This document shows positions 1-13,600 of a stretch of DNA of 64,000 nt, in pieces. The notes beneath the pieces are model-generated. The model had not been told where the DNA came from, did not search any database, and worked only from the letters and a program-made list of their open reading frames with translations. Position 1 is the stretch's first letter; each line of letters opens with the position of its first letter. Both the position numbers and the translations under genes were made by a program. The DNA is from Coffea arabica (lineage: Eukaryota > Streptophyta > Magnoliopsida > Gentianales > Rubiaceae), in contig NC_092316.1 in NCBI RefSeq assembly GCF_036785885.1, positions 51,097,001 through 51,161,000 on the forward strand, given 5' to 3'.

Positions 1-79
1 TATGTGCAGTTTTATCCTTTTTGTTTTATTGCTTCTCCTGATCCAGATGTTCATTCTCATTCTTCATTTTGTCTTGTAG

Positions 80-2034
80 ACTACTGGCATGGATCCAATA
101 AGTAGAAGACACGTTTGGGACATAATTGAAGCTGCTAAAAGAGGGCGTGCCATTGTTTTAACTACACATTCAATGGAAGAAGCTGATATATTAAGCGACC
201 GCATAGGGATCATGGCAAAGGGTAGGCTTCGCTGCATTGGAACTTCTATAAGGTTGAAGTCAAAGTTTGGAACTGGTTTTATTGCGACTATAAGCTTGCT
301 TGGGAGTACTGATGAGACTTCTGCCGCCAAAGATAATTCTACAATAGCTCAATATGAAGTAGTGAAACAGTTCTTCAAACATGTAGGTGGATGTAAAGTT
401 GGTTAATAGTTTTTTACACAAGCTGCAAGGTTCTTGCCTTCACTTGAAAGCTATTTTGACAGCACTTGGATGTGCTACCCAAAGATGAGAATAAGTCCTT
501 CCTGACGTTTGTTATTCCTCACGACAAGGAGAGGCTATTGACGGTAAAGCACCTTACTCATCTAGTGTAATTCTTCTAATTTAGACCAGGTTAAGGTTTC
601 CTAGTTGCTCAAGTTGAAAATGATTTCCATACATAAAAAAATGTGCACAGCTGATACTCAGCTCATATGGAGTGCCTAAATGTCTGAAAAGACTGAATTA
701 TGAAGATGAATCCTTTTCTTTCCTTTTTCTTTTTCCTTTCTTTTTCCTTCTGCTTTCTGCAAAATAAACACTTCGGCAGGTTTTTGGGAGTGGGGAAAGG
801 GTTGAGATGTAGAGAAAGTAATGATGTAATTGACATTGGCTACTTGATCTGACATTCTTCTAGAACATCTAGTCATTAATAGGATATCTTGGTAATGTAA
901 AGTTAATCCGTTATACATCCTTCACATTGTTAGGTCCTTGCATTAGAAGGAAAAGTTTATTGGATTAATATTACAGAAACAAAAAACTTATGATGTAGTA
1001 AAAGATTTGGGTGGGGGTTTGGGGGGGGGGGGGCAGGGAAGAAGCACATATCTATGTAAAACTCTATAGCAGGATGATAATTATGTCTTGTTTGGAAAAT
1101 GTCTATTTAACGGAGATCAATGTTCCAAAAATGTTGCTTCCCAAAGTTAACACTTCTTCTGCAATTCTATATTTTCTGGTTTGGTATGAACATTAACTTG
1201 TGTTCTCTAATTACGTACTTCTACTGAAGTTTCATATATACGGAGCTGGAACCCATTTTGTTTCATTATATGTTTTACTTTTTGCTTCTTTAGATTGATT
1301 GATGTTCATGTTCTTGTGAATTAGTCTTCCCTAGAATAATATACTTTATGTCCAAGCATCATGATCACTATTAGACAAGTCTAACTACTCAATGGAGGAA
1401 TATACTTGTGTATTTAACGAATAAAAAATTACTGGCAAACTTTGTTTCATTTTTTTGTGACTGTATTTGGTCTTCACCAGAATTTCTTTGCGGGACTTGA
1501 AGACAGAAAAGAAGAATTTGGAATTGCAGACATTCAGCTTGGACTTGCTACCCTTGAAGAAGTTTTTCTCAACATTGCGAAAAAGGCAGAGCTAGAAAGT
1601 GCTGCTGCTGAGGGAAGCTTTCAAACCGTGACCTTAAATTCGGGACTGTCTGTTCAAGTAAGTCTAAATGTCAAATACTTCTCAACTTTTCCAAACATTT
1701 CTCTTGTATAAACCTAGGTAGAAAACACTCAAATTCCGCTAAGAAAACATTAAACGTAATCTTAATTCTGCAGATACCTATGGGAGCAAGATTCATTGGC
1801 ATTCCAGGAACAGAATCCACAGAATATCCAAATGGCATAATGGTAGAAATATTCTGGGAACAAGATGATTGTGGTGCACTCTGTATTTCTCATCATTCAC
1901 AAGAGATGCCTATACCATCTCATGTTCAGCTAAGAGCTTCTTCAACAGCTCTTCGTAGAAACTTTTCTGGTCGACGAAAACAGGTAGATGGATTCGTAAT
2001 AGATCCCATCCAAATATTTGACACAGATACATAG
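80..2034 (+). CDS. ABCA2: ABCA2-like ABC half-transporter, 3' end only (gene runs off the left edge)
   Basis: Plant ABCA2-type proteins are half-size (membrane domain plus one nucleotide-binding domain) transporters; the substrate is unknown here. Four exons are visible: 80-382, 463-543, 1481-1657 and 1774-2034. The first encodes the D-loop and H-loop region (TTGMDP, then [22 protein letters not shown]). The second is a short linker, the third carries GLATLEEVFLNIAKKAELES, and the last reads PMGARFIGIPGTES, MVEIFWEQDD and GRRKQVDGFVIDP before TAG. Exon lengths 303, 81 and 177 nt equal those of the intact paralogue at 53.8-59.4 kb, and phases join cleanly. Walker A, signature and the membrane domain lie outside the window. 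No disabling change is seen, so it may be functional. Its C-terminus (GRRKQVDGFVIDP) resembles Arabidopsis ABCA2 more than the paralogue's cysteine-rich tail does. Confidence 0.85.
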
Positions 2035-3340
2035 AAAGATCAGTTAGTTAAGCTGTAAGGGGGAAGGTAAGTCCTCTAAAGCTCAAAAAGTACTGTAGAT
2101 TTATAGAGCTGTTTATTGCTCTAGCTTTTTCCCAAGCAAGTCAATGTATATAATTTAGGAACATAGTTTTATATTTTGACAGGCTTTTGAAAGCAGCTTT
2201 GAAATTATACATTCCGATTGCATTTCATTCTTGAACCCTTTTTTTTTTTTTGGTGGTAATGGCAACTAACCAAATGAAGGAGCAAGTATCATGTGAATAG
2301 ATATACTATCTGCGCTATTACTCTGGGAACTCGGAGGACATGCCAATACCATGTCATATTGAACCAAGAGCTTCTTCAAAATCTCCTATTCCTAAGAGCT
2401 TGGAATTACTGCATGTCCAATTCTGCTGCCTTTTGCTATTGAAGATCAATGTATGACTTGAGGATTAATTGATTGATGTTAATTATTCTATTTTAAACAT
2501 GTCTATTTTGAAATGGTTAGAACATTTTGAACTAATTTATTTCTTTACTTTTTTAACTGTTTTTCCTCGTAAGAGACGGAGATTTGAATACAGGATATCT
2601 ATTTCTTGGGATCTCAATCTAATTAACTATTAGACCCAAGGATATGAACAAAAAGTTGCAAATATTGTTTGACGCATATATGTCGATGGAAGATGCTTAA
2701 TTTGAATTCGAAGTTAAACCTGGTAAATATGAACTCCATGGTAGATAAAGGCTGAAAAAACATTCATCTGAGTGACAAAAACATGTTGCAACTTATCCTG
2801 CTGCAAGTGCCAAAGACTCTAGCGATGGACTTGACAGAAGGAAGATAACTACCTACCTTCAACTTTCATGGTTCAGGTCCACCATTTGAAACTTTCAACA
2901 AAATATTATTATGGAATTCTAATTTTTTTTCTCTCTTTTTTAAGGAAGTCAAGTTAAAGTAAATCAGTAGAACAGGCGCATAGTTATGCAAAGCCTGGGG
3001 AATTATCCCTCCAAAACTGTTCTAACATCAATATTGCAAATTGAGCAAGCATCAAGTACTGATTTGAGAGAGTCAGTCAAGGTAAAGTTGGACAAAAGTG
3101 TAGTATAACCTCACTATGCATTGTCGAATTAGGGTTGTTTCATAAATAGCTTTAGGATGTACAGCATCAATATGATATCATATACTAGCATAAACTATAT
3201 ATAGTAAAGATGCTATGACATTTGCAAAGGAGAAGCCATAAAGTTAATCCACATTTCATGCAGATTTTCATTTTCATTAATAGCTGCTAATTATGCAGTA
3301 ACTGGAACACTCCCCTCCAAACACCCCTCTACCAACATAA
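2035..3340. other. Intergenic; decayed 3' flank shared with the other ABCA2-like tails
   Basis: No gene seen. The first 350 bases after the stop (to about 2400) align by eye with 7640-7990 and 43465-43810, sharing the run from AGAAAGATCA through GGAAGGTAAGTCCT to an ACCAAGAGCTTCTTC stretch. This shows that the three tails derive from one ancestral gene end. The rest is AT-rich and unassigned. Confidence 0.6.
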
Positions 3341-5260
3341 AACTGTTCTAACAAGAGAATCAAGTTCTTGAGTGGTCCTCCTGTCTAAGAAGAAGTTAAC
3401 GAAGACATCCTCCAAAGTTGGATCAGCAGTCTCCCAGGCCTTAACTCCAAACCTATCCTATGCACATTTTACTGCCAAAAAGCACATCAGAGAACCTAAC
3501 ATCTTGCTTTGGAAACTCGAACTTTTGGGTTCCAGAGTTATGTTATGTTTGCTTGGCATTTGGAGAGAGGCTGTGTATACTTACAATGGCTTTTGAGTTG
3601 GGAACTTTGGAAGTCAGAATGCGAAGGAAGACTAGCAGCCTAGGTGCTTGAATTAGCAGGGACATTATTTTCCTTCTAGATGTAAAACTAAGGGATTGAG
3701 AATATCATTATACACTCATAATTGAAACTATTGCAGCGAGACTTCCAATAATATCACAAGCAACAAAAACAATAACAACAGTCAAGAAGAGAGGTTCTAT
3801 ACTACAACTAACTATAGGAAGCTGTATGTTAGGATCAGTGGATGATATGCTGGAGCTAGTTTTAGTCACTTCATCACTGCACAAGACATGACAATTAATT
3901 AACTGATGAGGTACATGAATTTAAGCACACCTCTTCTAATTCTTCTGGTATCTATTAGTAATTCATTTGCTATATGCATGAAAATTCTGTCAAAACGCTA
4001 TATCAGAACAATATCTACAATATCTCAAAGCACAACCTTTCTATGCAGATACTAATATGGTAACCACTTTGCAAGGGGACAAACAACATAAGTACTACCT
4101 CATCAGGGCTCCCTAAGCACTGAAAACTTCCATCGAACAAAATTCCTATGGGGTCACAAAGGTGCTCTGCTTCCTCCATGGAATGAGCTGAAATGAATGC
4201 AAAAACGTACGTTGTCACATGCTTATGAGAAACACATAATTAATAACTAATAATGTTCAGTTATTAGAGGTAACTGGGTAAAGATGAAATGAGGAGCCAT
4301 GAAGTAATGAGATCTCAAGAAAAACTTTAATCTCAACCCGATTCTGTTGTTTACTCAAAAGTGAGGGGAAAAAGAGAAAAAAAAAAAAAAAAAAAGAAGA
4401 TATGGGCAGTGTAAAACAACAAACAGACTTACAGAGAGACAAAAGTAGTATTCTACTTTTGCACCGGAAAGATCGAAATAGTCTGTTTTTATTTGGACCA
4501 AAATTTGTACTAATGATGATAAAAGGAGTTAATATAGGATCGGTCCATAAATGGTCAAATACTTCCATATGTAAAGTTAGATAATCTCTGGCAAAAGTAT
4601 TACATCAACTTACTTGTGATAAGTTAGCACCTCTGAGGTTTTTAAGTCTCTCATAAAAATTGAGGTGTTTTTCCCGTCCTGTTAATGTATCCCAAAGGAG
4701 GCTGTGATCCATCCACAAATAAGAAAAAGAAACAAAAAAGTTTGTAACATAAATGTTTCTGTTTCTGTTTCTAAGATCAGACCAAAAAACAGTAATAGAA
4801 ACCTTTTTTTGCTTCAAGATGATGGTTATTCAACTTACTCATCTTGTGGGCACACACCCATGGTAGAATGGATTGCATTCACTTGTATCCTCAAATCGAG
4901 ACCCCAATACATGCTGTGCCAGAGCTTGGCTTTGTTAGTCCTGTCATCTGACAAGCGAGACAAATCTTATGAAGTTTATTAATAAGGAAAAGAGCAAAAG
5001 ATCACATGCTAAAAGCCACTGATTCCTTTCACATCTGCATTGGTAATAATACATATATAGGAAACATTATTAGCATATATTACGTTGTTACTATGCTAAT
5101 GAAGGAAGTTTTACCAGCACCATTTGGGCCTAGCAAACCAAAACACTTCCCTCGAGCTACTGCAAGAGACAACCCTTTGACGGCATGCTACTTAGGGTTC
5201 CCATCTTGTGCTGGATATGTCTTTTGGAGTTTACAAGAAATGATCGGATAGCTTGTATCA
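3340..5260 (-). pseudogene. Relic of a minus-strand ABCA3-12-type gene, nucleotide-binding-domain fragments only
   Basis: Pieces of the minus-strand gene seen intact at 43963-52408 lie in the right order. They are the decayed last exon (about 3370-3590), the H-loop exon (about 4100-4190, [11 protein letters not shown] followed by P where the paralogues have R), the [10 protein letters not shown] exon (about 4610-4700, with an extra K), the [12 protein letters not shown] exon (about 4840-4960) and the Walker A exon (about 5090-5256, [13 protein letters not shown]). The exons carrying the signature motif and Walker B are absent from the gap at 4.2-4.6 kb, and no membrane domain is present. A TAG codon interrupts the reading before the Walker A segment. 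It ends abruptly at about 5270 against an ABCA2-like tail on the other strand. Clearly non-functional. Confidence 0.8.
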
Positions 5261-5274
5261 GGTTTATTGAGCAA

Positions 5275-7690
5275 GTGAGAAGTTTGCCATCAGGGGCCAA
5301 AGTACAGGTGAGAACTTTTAGTTTAAAGTTTAAACTTTTGCACTTCTACTGACTCTGAGAGGATCAAAATATGGTGGAAGTGATAGGAGAGTGTTATTTA
5401 AATCATCTTGCAGGTGCCTCTAGGAGCCGAGTATGCTAAGATTCCAGGAACAAAATCCCCTCAGAATCAGAATCCCGGGGGCCTTATGGTGGAAGTATTC
5501 TGGACGCAGGATGATACAGGCAATCTCTGCATTTCTGGCCACTCAGCTGAAAATCCAGTGCCACCAGATAACCAACCAACTGCTGCTTCAGCATGGAATG
5601 CCTGACGTAAAAAAGAAATTAAAATACTATAAAACATTAAAAAAATATACTAAAACAAAAATACCTTAAAACAGAAAGAAGAAGAAATACAACGAGTAGT
5701 GGTGACATTACTACATTTTGGATAGATTTTTGGTTATCGGTCACTATGATTTCTAATTGCAACTCAAAGTAGAAAGTTCTTAATTAAATTTTTATTTGTT
5801 GTCATTAAATTATTTTATAGGAACAACGGTAAACTTAAGAGGGCATGAAACATAATAGATAGGAAGCTTTGGTTCTAAATGACTTCCATATATAGTCTTC
5901 TCTCAATTTTTATCCATGATCCTATTTCATCCTTCAGCTTAAAGGGTCTAGCAGCCTCAACTTAAATTTTGGTTCTAAATGAAAATGATCACTCCAAGCT
6001 AAATCTAAGTAAATATTTCTCACTTTGCCCCTTGAGGTTTGATTTCATACTTATTGTTCTCCACTAAGTTTGAAAATAAGGCAGGTTAGCCCCATTTTAT
6101 AGTTTTGGTTAACTATTTAGTAGTTGACTAATTTGACTAACAAAAAAATGACAATGCTAGTTTTTTTTTTATCAATTTACATAAAAAATGTAAAACTACT
6201 AATTAACGAAGATCAAGCATAATATTACCTCTTGTTTACAAAATTTTGCTAAATTTGCTGTCATTATTTGAATTAAAGTCTAAAAAATGAAAAATAGTAT
6301 GTAGAAAAATAAACCATAATCCAACACAAGTAAGACGAAACAATAAGAAAAAAATAAAAGAGACTAAAAAGATGTAGTTTAAGTAGTAAACTTTGGCACT
6401 AAAAAGATGATTGGAAGATGAAAATAAAGAGGTATTCCCATACTTTGTAACGTAAAAAGACAAACAAACAAAAAATGGGAATGCCTTTTCTATATATTTT
6501 TCATCTTTCTATTAGTGAAATTTATCATCTTCTTTATAGTATTGACTATCCATATATCTAATTGGTAAAGGAAAAAAAAATCTCTTTTTGTTTTTCTTTT
6601 AAATAATATTTTTGTAAGTTCTATATTTGTATTGATGAAGCAAAGCGAGTACACAATATAAGAGGCATACCCTTAGAGCCAATTACAGAAAAAATATAAG
6701 CCAACCAAACTATAAGAGATATATATTTATTTAGCTTAGGTAAATAATCATTTCTTGTTCTCATTAGATTAATGTTTATTTGTATTCACTTTTCAGTTTA
6801 TTAGACTTTAAATCGATTAATAATAATGAGATATCAATAATTTGAATAAATAAAGTTAATAAAATTATGTAATAGAAGGTAATATTAAGCCTGTTATTGG
6901 TTGAAGAGTAATTTATCATTTTTGTTTAGTTTATGTAAAATTTTAGGAGGATGGTGTTGTCAATATTTGTTAGTCAAATTAGTTAACTATTAAATACTAA
7001 CCCAAAACTATCACAAGGGACTTATTAATGTGCCTTGTTTTTTAACTTAGAGGTGGAAAATGGACATTAAATCAAACCTTAAAGGTAAAGTGAAAATTAT
7101 TATACTTAGTTTTCACTTGGAGGGACCATTTAGACTCAATTAGACAAGTTGAAGAACTAAATAGCTTCCTTAATAATTATTGAGAAAGTTTTGGAGTCAT
7201 TTACTCTAGTTACTACAAAATAGAAATCTTTACGTTGATCTAAGATGGATGAAGTATACTAGTTTTGATTATCATCCTTAAATTGAAGAATCAGTGTATT
7301 ATATCATTGGAGATCAGCAAAACTATTTAAGGTACAAGACAACATAAGTATGTAAAATTAAGATATAAAATAACATAGTAACTATTTGATCATTCAGTCT
7401 TGTACAAAATGAAGATACAAACTAACATAGCAACTACCTAAAGTACATAAGCTATTTGGCATATACTTACATAACCTATTAGTACAAGACAACAGGAGTC
7501 CTTGTCCAATCATTTCACTTCTTACAATATTTAGCATATACTTACATAAACTATTGTGCTTTCTATATAAAGTGTTTAAGATTTTCAAACAGGTTGATGG
7601 GATATTTGTGCTAGATCCCACCCAAATATTTGACACAGGTACACAGAAAGATCAATCACTGAAGCCATTAAGGAGGAAGGTAAGTCCTTT
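5275..7690 (+). pseudogene. Orphan 3' tail of an ABCA2-like gene (unit 0), split by a long-TIR element
   Basis: The first bases (LPSGAKVQ then a GT donor, near 5284-5320) match the end of the penultimate exon of the intact gene at 59.0 kb. The last exon follows at 5414-5605 ([32 protein letters not shown], ending AWNA and TGA). About 2 kb further on, 7590-7680 encodes VDGIFVLDPTQIFDTGTQ, matching the very end of the gene at 80-2034, preceded by a CAG acceptor-like site. The intervening DNA holds an inverted-repeat element. Upstream exons are missing, so this is a remnant. Homologous tails lie at 33.70-35.48 kb and 41.15-43.5 kb. Confidence 0.75.
5975..7133. mobile_element. Non-autonomous element with long imperfect terminal inverted repeats (MULE-like?)
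   Basis: The left arm (about 5975-6155) reads CTAAATG..TCACTCCAAG..AGGTTTGATTT..TTAACTATTTAGTAGTTGACTAATTTGACTAACAA. The right arm (about 6950-7133) is its imperfect reverse complement over about 175 bases. The interior is very AT-rich and has no long reading frame. Long arms without coding capacity suggest a Mutator-like or other DNA transposon derivative. I could not fix the target-site duplication, so class and exact ends are uncertain. The same element sits in the copies at 34.3-35.48 kb (right end truncated) and 41.8-42.94 kb, so it predates those duplications. Confidence 0.5.
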
Positions 7691-10600
7691 AAGTTCCACA
7701 AGTGCTGTAGATTTATATAATTGTTTGTTACTCTGATTTTTCTTCCCAAGTAATTCAATGTTTACAGTTCACAAACAAAGTTTTATTTTTTGACTGACTA
7801 TTAAAAGCAACTTTGAAAGTGTACATTTCAAATTCATTTCATTCTTAATCCCTTTTGTTTTTAAATTTTTTTTTCCTTTTTTGGGAAGCAATGAGAGGCT
7901 AATCAAATGAAGGAGCACATATCATCTGAACGGTTATACTATCTGTGATATTACTCTGTCACTGTGGATTCTTGAACCAAGAGCTTCTTCAAAACTATAA
8001 TACCATATTTGCATACATATGTCCAACTTCATTAAGAGCATTGAGTAAAACATTTCAAATCCTTTTTGTCCTCCCCCAACCTAATAACTGTTCTAATGTA
8101 AAGAACAAGATAATCAACATCTTAAGTGATTCTGCAGTCTAAGATGCAGATGCCTCAGATTCTGTTGCCACCCTGACGAAGACATCCTCCAGAGTAGTAT
8201 CAGCAATGTCCCAAGCTTCAACTCCAAACCTCTCCTTTGCAAATTTTACTGCCAAAAACACATCAGACAGACTAACATCTCTCTTTGGAACCTCGAACTT
8301 TTGGGTTCCAGAGATGTAGCATGTCTTCTGGGCATTTGGAGAGAGACGCTTAACCAAATCCTCCACATCCTTCTCATTCTCAGGTGCAGTTGCCATGGTG
8401 AATACATAAGTCCCACCATACCTGTCCTTCAGCTGTTAAACATGCAACAAAAACCTTTGCATGTTAGGTCATCCAATGAGCAAGAGTACATGGAGCTAAC
8501 CATTATATGGGGCAAAAAGCTACCTAGCTTGCTCTCATTGTTAGTTTCTGTTTCCTAATGTTTTTCTTCTAAGCCCAATTGTTACCAATCAACATTTGAT
8601 GTTTATTAAGTCTTCTTTTTGTATTTTCTTTGATTTCTAAAAGCATTTCCTCCAAAAGTTCTAAAATCTCTTCCAAACAGTTGCCTTCCAATTCAAGATT
8701 TTGTTCTTCAAGATGATTAAGAAGAGTACAACTCAATGTTGGAATTACATAAATATCGTCAACAATCATATCAATGTATTTAAGTTTAGAGGTATAACAT
8801 GTTAATGTATGATGGTACAGTATAGATGGAAAGATATAAATTTCCCTCCTTCCTACAAAAACCGTGTAGGCTCAATGCTTTTCTTCGGTGCTATAGTAAT
8901 TTCTTCTAATCCTTCCAGTATGTAACTAGGTAAAGATTACAATAAGATATATCAGTGAACTAATATGTCTGTTATGTTTTTAATAATCACTTATAATTGG
9001 CTATTGGTCCATAGCCTAATTAGTAATTCACTTGCTATAGCCTATATGCATGATAATTCTGTCAAAACACTAGGTCAAGAAGAACATCTATGGAATTGCA
9101 AAGCACAGCTGTTCTACGCAGATGCTGATATGATAACCCACTTTGCAAAGTTTAGAATGTAGGGGACAAACAACATAAGGACTACCTCATCAGGGCTCCC
9201 TAAGCACTGAAAAGTTCCATCCACAAAAATTCCTATACGGTCACAAAGGTGCTCTGCCTCCTCCATAGAATGAGCTGAATCGAATGCAAAAAAGTAGTTG
9301 TCATGTTCTTATTATAAATCAATAATTCATAGTTAATGACTTCAGTTATTAGAGGTAACAGGACAAAGATGGATCACTCAGCATGAGGAGCCAAGCAATG
9401 ATCTAATTTCAAGAAAACTGCAACTTCAACCAAACCCTGTTGTCTCTAGTTATCATTTAATTCTCTCAATTTTCAGCTTTTCTGTCTTAAGTAAAAAATA
9501 GATACAGGCAATGTAAAACAAAATACAGGCTTATCGACATACACAAGGACAAGCTATCACCAAAAGAAGAGGGCATGAGAATAGAGAGGGAGGGGGATGA
9601 ACGTACTTGTCAAAATAATTGCTTTATCTTCTTTTGCTTTGTTCACAGCATCCCACAGCATCTTCCGTGAAGCAGGGTCGAGCCCTGTGCTAGGTTCGTC
9701 CAGGTAGACCACCTGAAAACGTTCAAAAGGGCACCTAGGATAAAATAAAGAATCTCAGAAGGTTAAAGAAGCAAGATATAGTAGATGGACTGGGATATAC
9801 TTTTGGGTCCCCTATCAAGGAAATTGCGATGCTTAATCTTCTTTTCATTCCGCCGCTATAGCATCCCACACGTTTATCAGCATCTCCTCCTTGAAGCAGG
9901 TTCACATTTCTGAGAGCATCGTCAACTGCCTGTTGCATTTATGACAAAGAAAATTTGAAAATTCTACTCCTTTTTCTTCTTTTGTTCTTTTTAGTTTCCT
10001 TTATTTTCTCCTCTGCCAGTATTCCATATTCTTACTCATCTGAAAAAGCAACAGGAATGCAATTTTTATGACATCCATCTCAAATTTCTCTTCCCTGGTG
10101 GCTTGACTTTAGATTGAGGTTGTAAATGTACTCTCCAGGAGTGGTTAGGTGGGCAGTTTGGAAATGCCTCTGGAGCAAATGCTGACGCCTTAATTCATGC
10201 GATTTTTGTTTTTGCTATTTTAGCATAGCAGGGTAATTCAACTTCATGTGCATAGTTCCTAATGACTGGAACAAAGAAAGTCGGGCAGTTATTGAAAAGA
10301 TTCAAACTAATAGGAAGTATGTGCAACCTGTGAATTGAAGTCTCCCAATACAGTTTGAGCTTGTCAATGTTCAGAAGGCATATCAATTATCAACCACAAT
10401 GCCTCAGAATGTCATTGCAGCCAATACTAGAAGAATACGTTTGTCTGCAGTTCCTCTTCAAGAGTGCAACGCTACTTTTGTGAAGTATTATTAATTATTC
10501 CAGATATGTCTACTTTTGCATCAGAAAGATCAAAATGCTCCGTGTTATTTTGGACCAATTATTGAATAAAGGATTGATGTAGGATCAGTAGACAGGCAGA

Positions 10601-13600
10601 AAAATGATCAAGTACTTGATGCATAAAGTTAGATTGTTATGATATCAGGGAAAGGATCACATCAACTTACTCGTGATAGATTAGCACCTTTGAGGTTTTT
10701 AAGTCTGCCATAAAAATTCAGGTGTTCCCTTCCGGTTAATGTATCCCAAAGGAGGCTGTATGATTAATCACAAAGTATAAAAGTTGTTAGAATAAACATT
10801 TCATGATTCTAAGATCAGAAAAAAAAGGTCATATAAACCCTTTTTTATTCAACATGATGGTTATTCAACTTACTTCTCTTGTGGGCACACACCCATGCTG
10901 GAATGGATTTCACTCATTTGTGTTTTCAAATTGAGACCCTCAACATATGCTGTGCCAGAGCTTGGCTTTGTAAGTCCAGTCATCTACCAATCATGACAAA
11001 TCATAGTTAAGTTATTAATAAGGAAGAGAGCACAAGGATCACACACTAATCACCACTGGTTCCTTCCATGTCTACAAAAATATAGATAGATAGGAAATAT
11101 TATTAGCATAATACGTACTTACCATACTAATGAAGGAAGTTTTCCCAGCACCATTAGGGCCTAGCAGGCCAAAACACTCCCCTCAAGCTACTGCAAGAGA
11201 CAACCCTTTGACAGCTTGCTTCTCAGGGTTCCCATCTCTTGCTGGATATGTCTTTTGAAGTTTATGGGAGATAATCGGGTAGCTTGTACCAGGTTCATTG
11301 AGCAGGTGTTCAACTTTTAAAATCTAACAAAGACACCAAACAACAACAGTTAAAATTTGCATCATAATGATTTAGTGATATTCAAGCAAGATATTATCCA
11401 AATAGCAAGTAGGTGCTAGTGTGCAACTATTAACATTCTGTCAGTTTTGCTTTGTACAGTTTCCTGTATAATGAGGGAGAAACCAAACAAGAAAGCACAT
11501 AGAAATGCTTAAGCTGTAAATATTACACGATCAGATTGCCTTACCCAGCTACATTAATACTTTTGATGCTTTAGATACTCCAACCAGGTATACCTTCTAT
11601 TGGACAGAATGCAGAAACACAAATTCCTATTTGGAAATTCTGAAATAGTGGATATGTTTTTCAAGTTTTATACTCACCCACAGCCATTGGTACACATTTA
11701 TGAATATAATGTACCTCTTGATTAATATCCTGATTATCAACATGAACAAGAACCCCAGACTCTTGAACTTGCAGTCTAGGACTCTGGAAAGATGGAGGCC
11801 TCTCTTGAGTGCTTTGGAAGATAGATAGAGGACTTCTACAAAAGCAACCTCCTAATGTGCAATATGACATGAAAAGAAACACCAACCATTCAATTGACAT
11901 GATTATTAGAACTTCCCTCATTCCACTATTTTCATCCCTCAGGCTTTGCCACCGCATTCCGTATGCCCCCATCTCAAACGCAGCCTCTGAAAAGTTGAAG
12001 AGTTCATCTAATCCACGATAGAGTGATAATGCAGGAAAGAGCTCCAAGACAATGAGCCACACTCCTAAACACAAGCATTATGTGATTATGAGCTATTTAG
12101 AGCTTGCATGAATATATGAAGGTTGCAGAAATGGATGGCAAGGCCCAAAAGTTAAACCATAATTTACATCATAGGCGTCAATGGTACTAGAGATCCTTGT
12201 AGGAACCAAAATAGCGGGCCAAAGAAGGCCATAAATCATATTCAGAGGCAAAATTTATATACTACAGTTGACTTTGAGTGTTCCATTAGTGTATGCTAAT
12301 ATGCATCAACCTTATGAACTTAAAACCTTGTGATTTTTATTTCACTACAGAGTACCAAGAAGTCTCAGTGCTCTAGGAAGAGTAGAACTTAAAACATAGA
12401 ACTGCATCTCTGATTGTATACAGTTTTAGGATTAATGAAATATAGACATATAAATAAGAGCAAAACAAACTTTAGATCGCATTCTAGAACCTCAAAGATC
12501 TAGTAGTACCATTAACGTTGCATGTTCATATTTCTTAACAAGGACATCAGATGGTCCTTAAATGAAACACAAAATTTTGCACATCCACTCTCATCACAAA
12601 CTCACAATGAACACAATTTGTACAAGTTGACCATAATCAGAGGTTAATGGCAAGTTCTTAGTGGACTTGCTTACTGAAAAATAATTGATTATCGATGAAG
12701 TGTTAGTCATTTTGTAGAAAAGAGAATGAACAGATAAATTAATGCTCTTTTTCCCCACTGAAACTAGCACCTTCCTTGGGTAGCAACTGATATGTAATCC
12801 CAAAATCCGAATATGAAAAGGTGGATAGGTATGCAACATGAGTCATAGCAAAAGGTGCCACCTGGAGTTCAAGCAAGATCGTAAAAGTTGATACCCTAAT
12901 AAAAGTGGAATGTAAAACTTCAAAACGAGTAGCTTTAGACTTTGCTAATTTACATATCCAACAGTCTATGAAGGAAATAAAACTGGTAAAATATCTGAAT
13001 GTCAATGTTTGGGCAGGAAAACAATAAAATCTAAAACATTTTCTGGAAACATAACAGGTAATGGATAGAGCAATGATTTCAACATACTTGGAAATGAAAC
13101 ATCTGCAATCAAGCGCTTAAAGAAAAATCCCCCCACTAACCAACTGCCAAAGACCAGCACGAATCCAAAAACTGCAATACCCAGCACGTTAGACATGTTA
13201 ATCAGAAAAATACATTTAATTCAAACCGAGTTATGCTGTACTTTCCTGAAGCACTCTTTGCACTTGAAAAGACCGTTGAGAGCAGAAAGGCTGCAGAAAT
13301 TAGTAAGTTTATGTGGATGAAATAAAACACACTTTGGATGCTATACGAGTTCAACGTGAAGATGGTTAACCCTGCACAATAACCAGATATGTGAAGCAAT
13401 GTGAACAGATTGTTTAGTAACTTGAAAGCCTTAAGTTCATGTTTTACCTGCCAGTGTGCCAAATACTATAAAACAAACCATGTAGAGTGAAAAGATGACG
13501 AGAAAATAGAGGTATGTAATCAACCAATAAGGTGCATTGCCAAGACCGTGCATTTTCATCATCGTTGCTAGCTTCTGCTGCTTCTCATAAACCAGGGATG

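Noticed and set aside
4402..4584. Short frames around the poly-A/poly-T run near 4380
   Set aside because: Low-complexity sequence between relic exons; no homology recognised.
12739..13005. Minus-strand 88-codon frame ([15 protein letters not shown]) between two membrane exons
   Set aside because: The exon at 13088 ends SFP plus one base and joins exon 12064 as [21 protein letters not shown], which matches the family; inserting this frame would add a stop.
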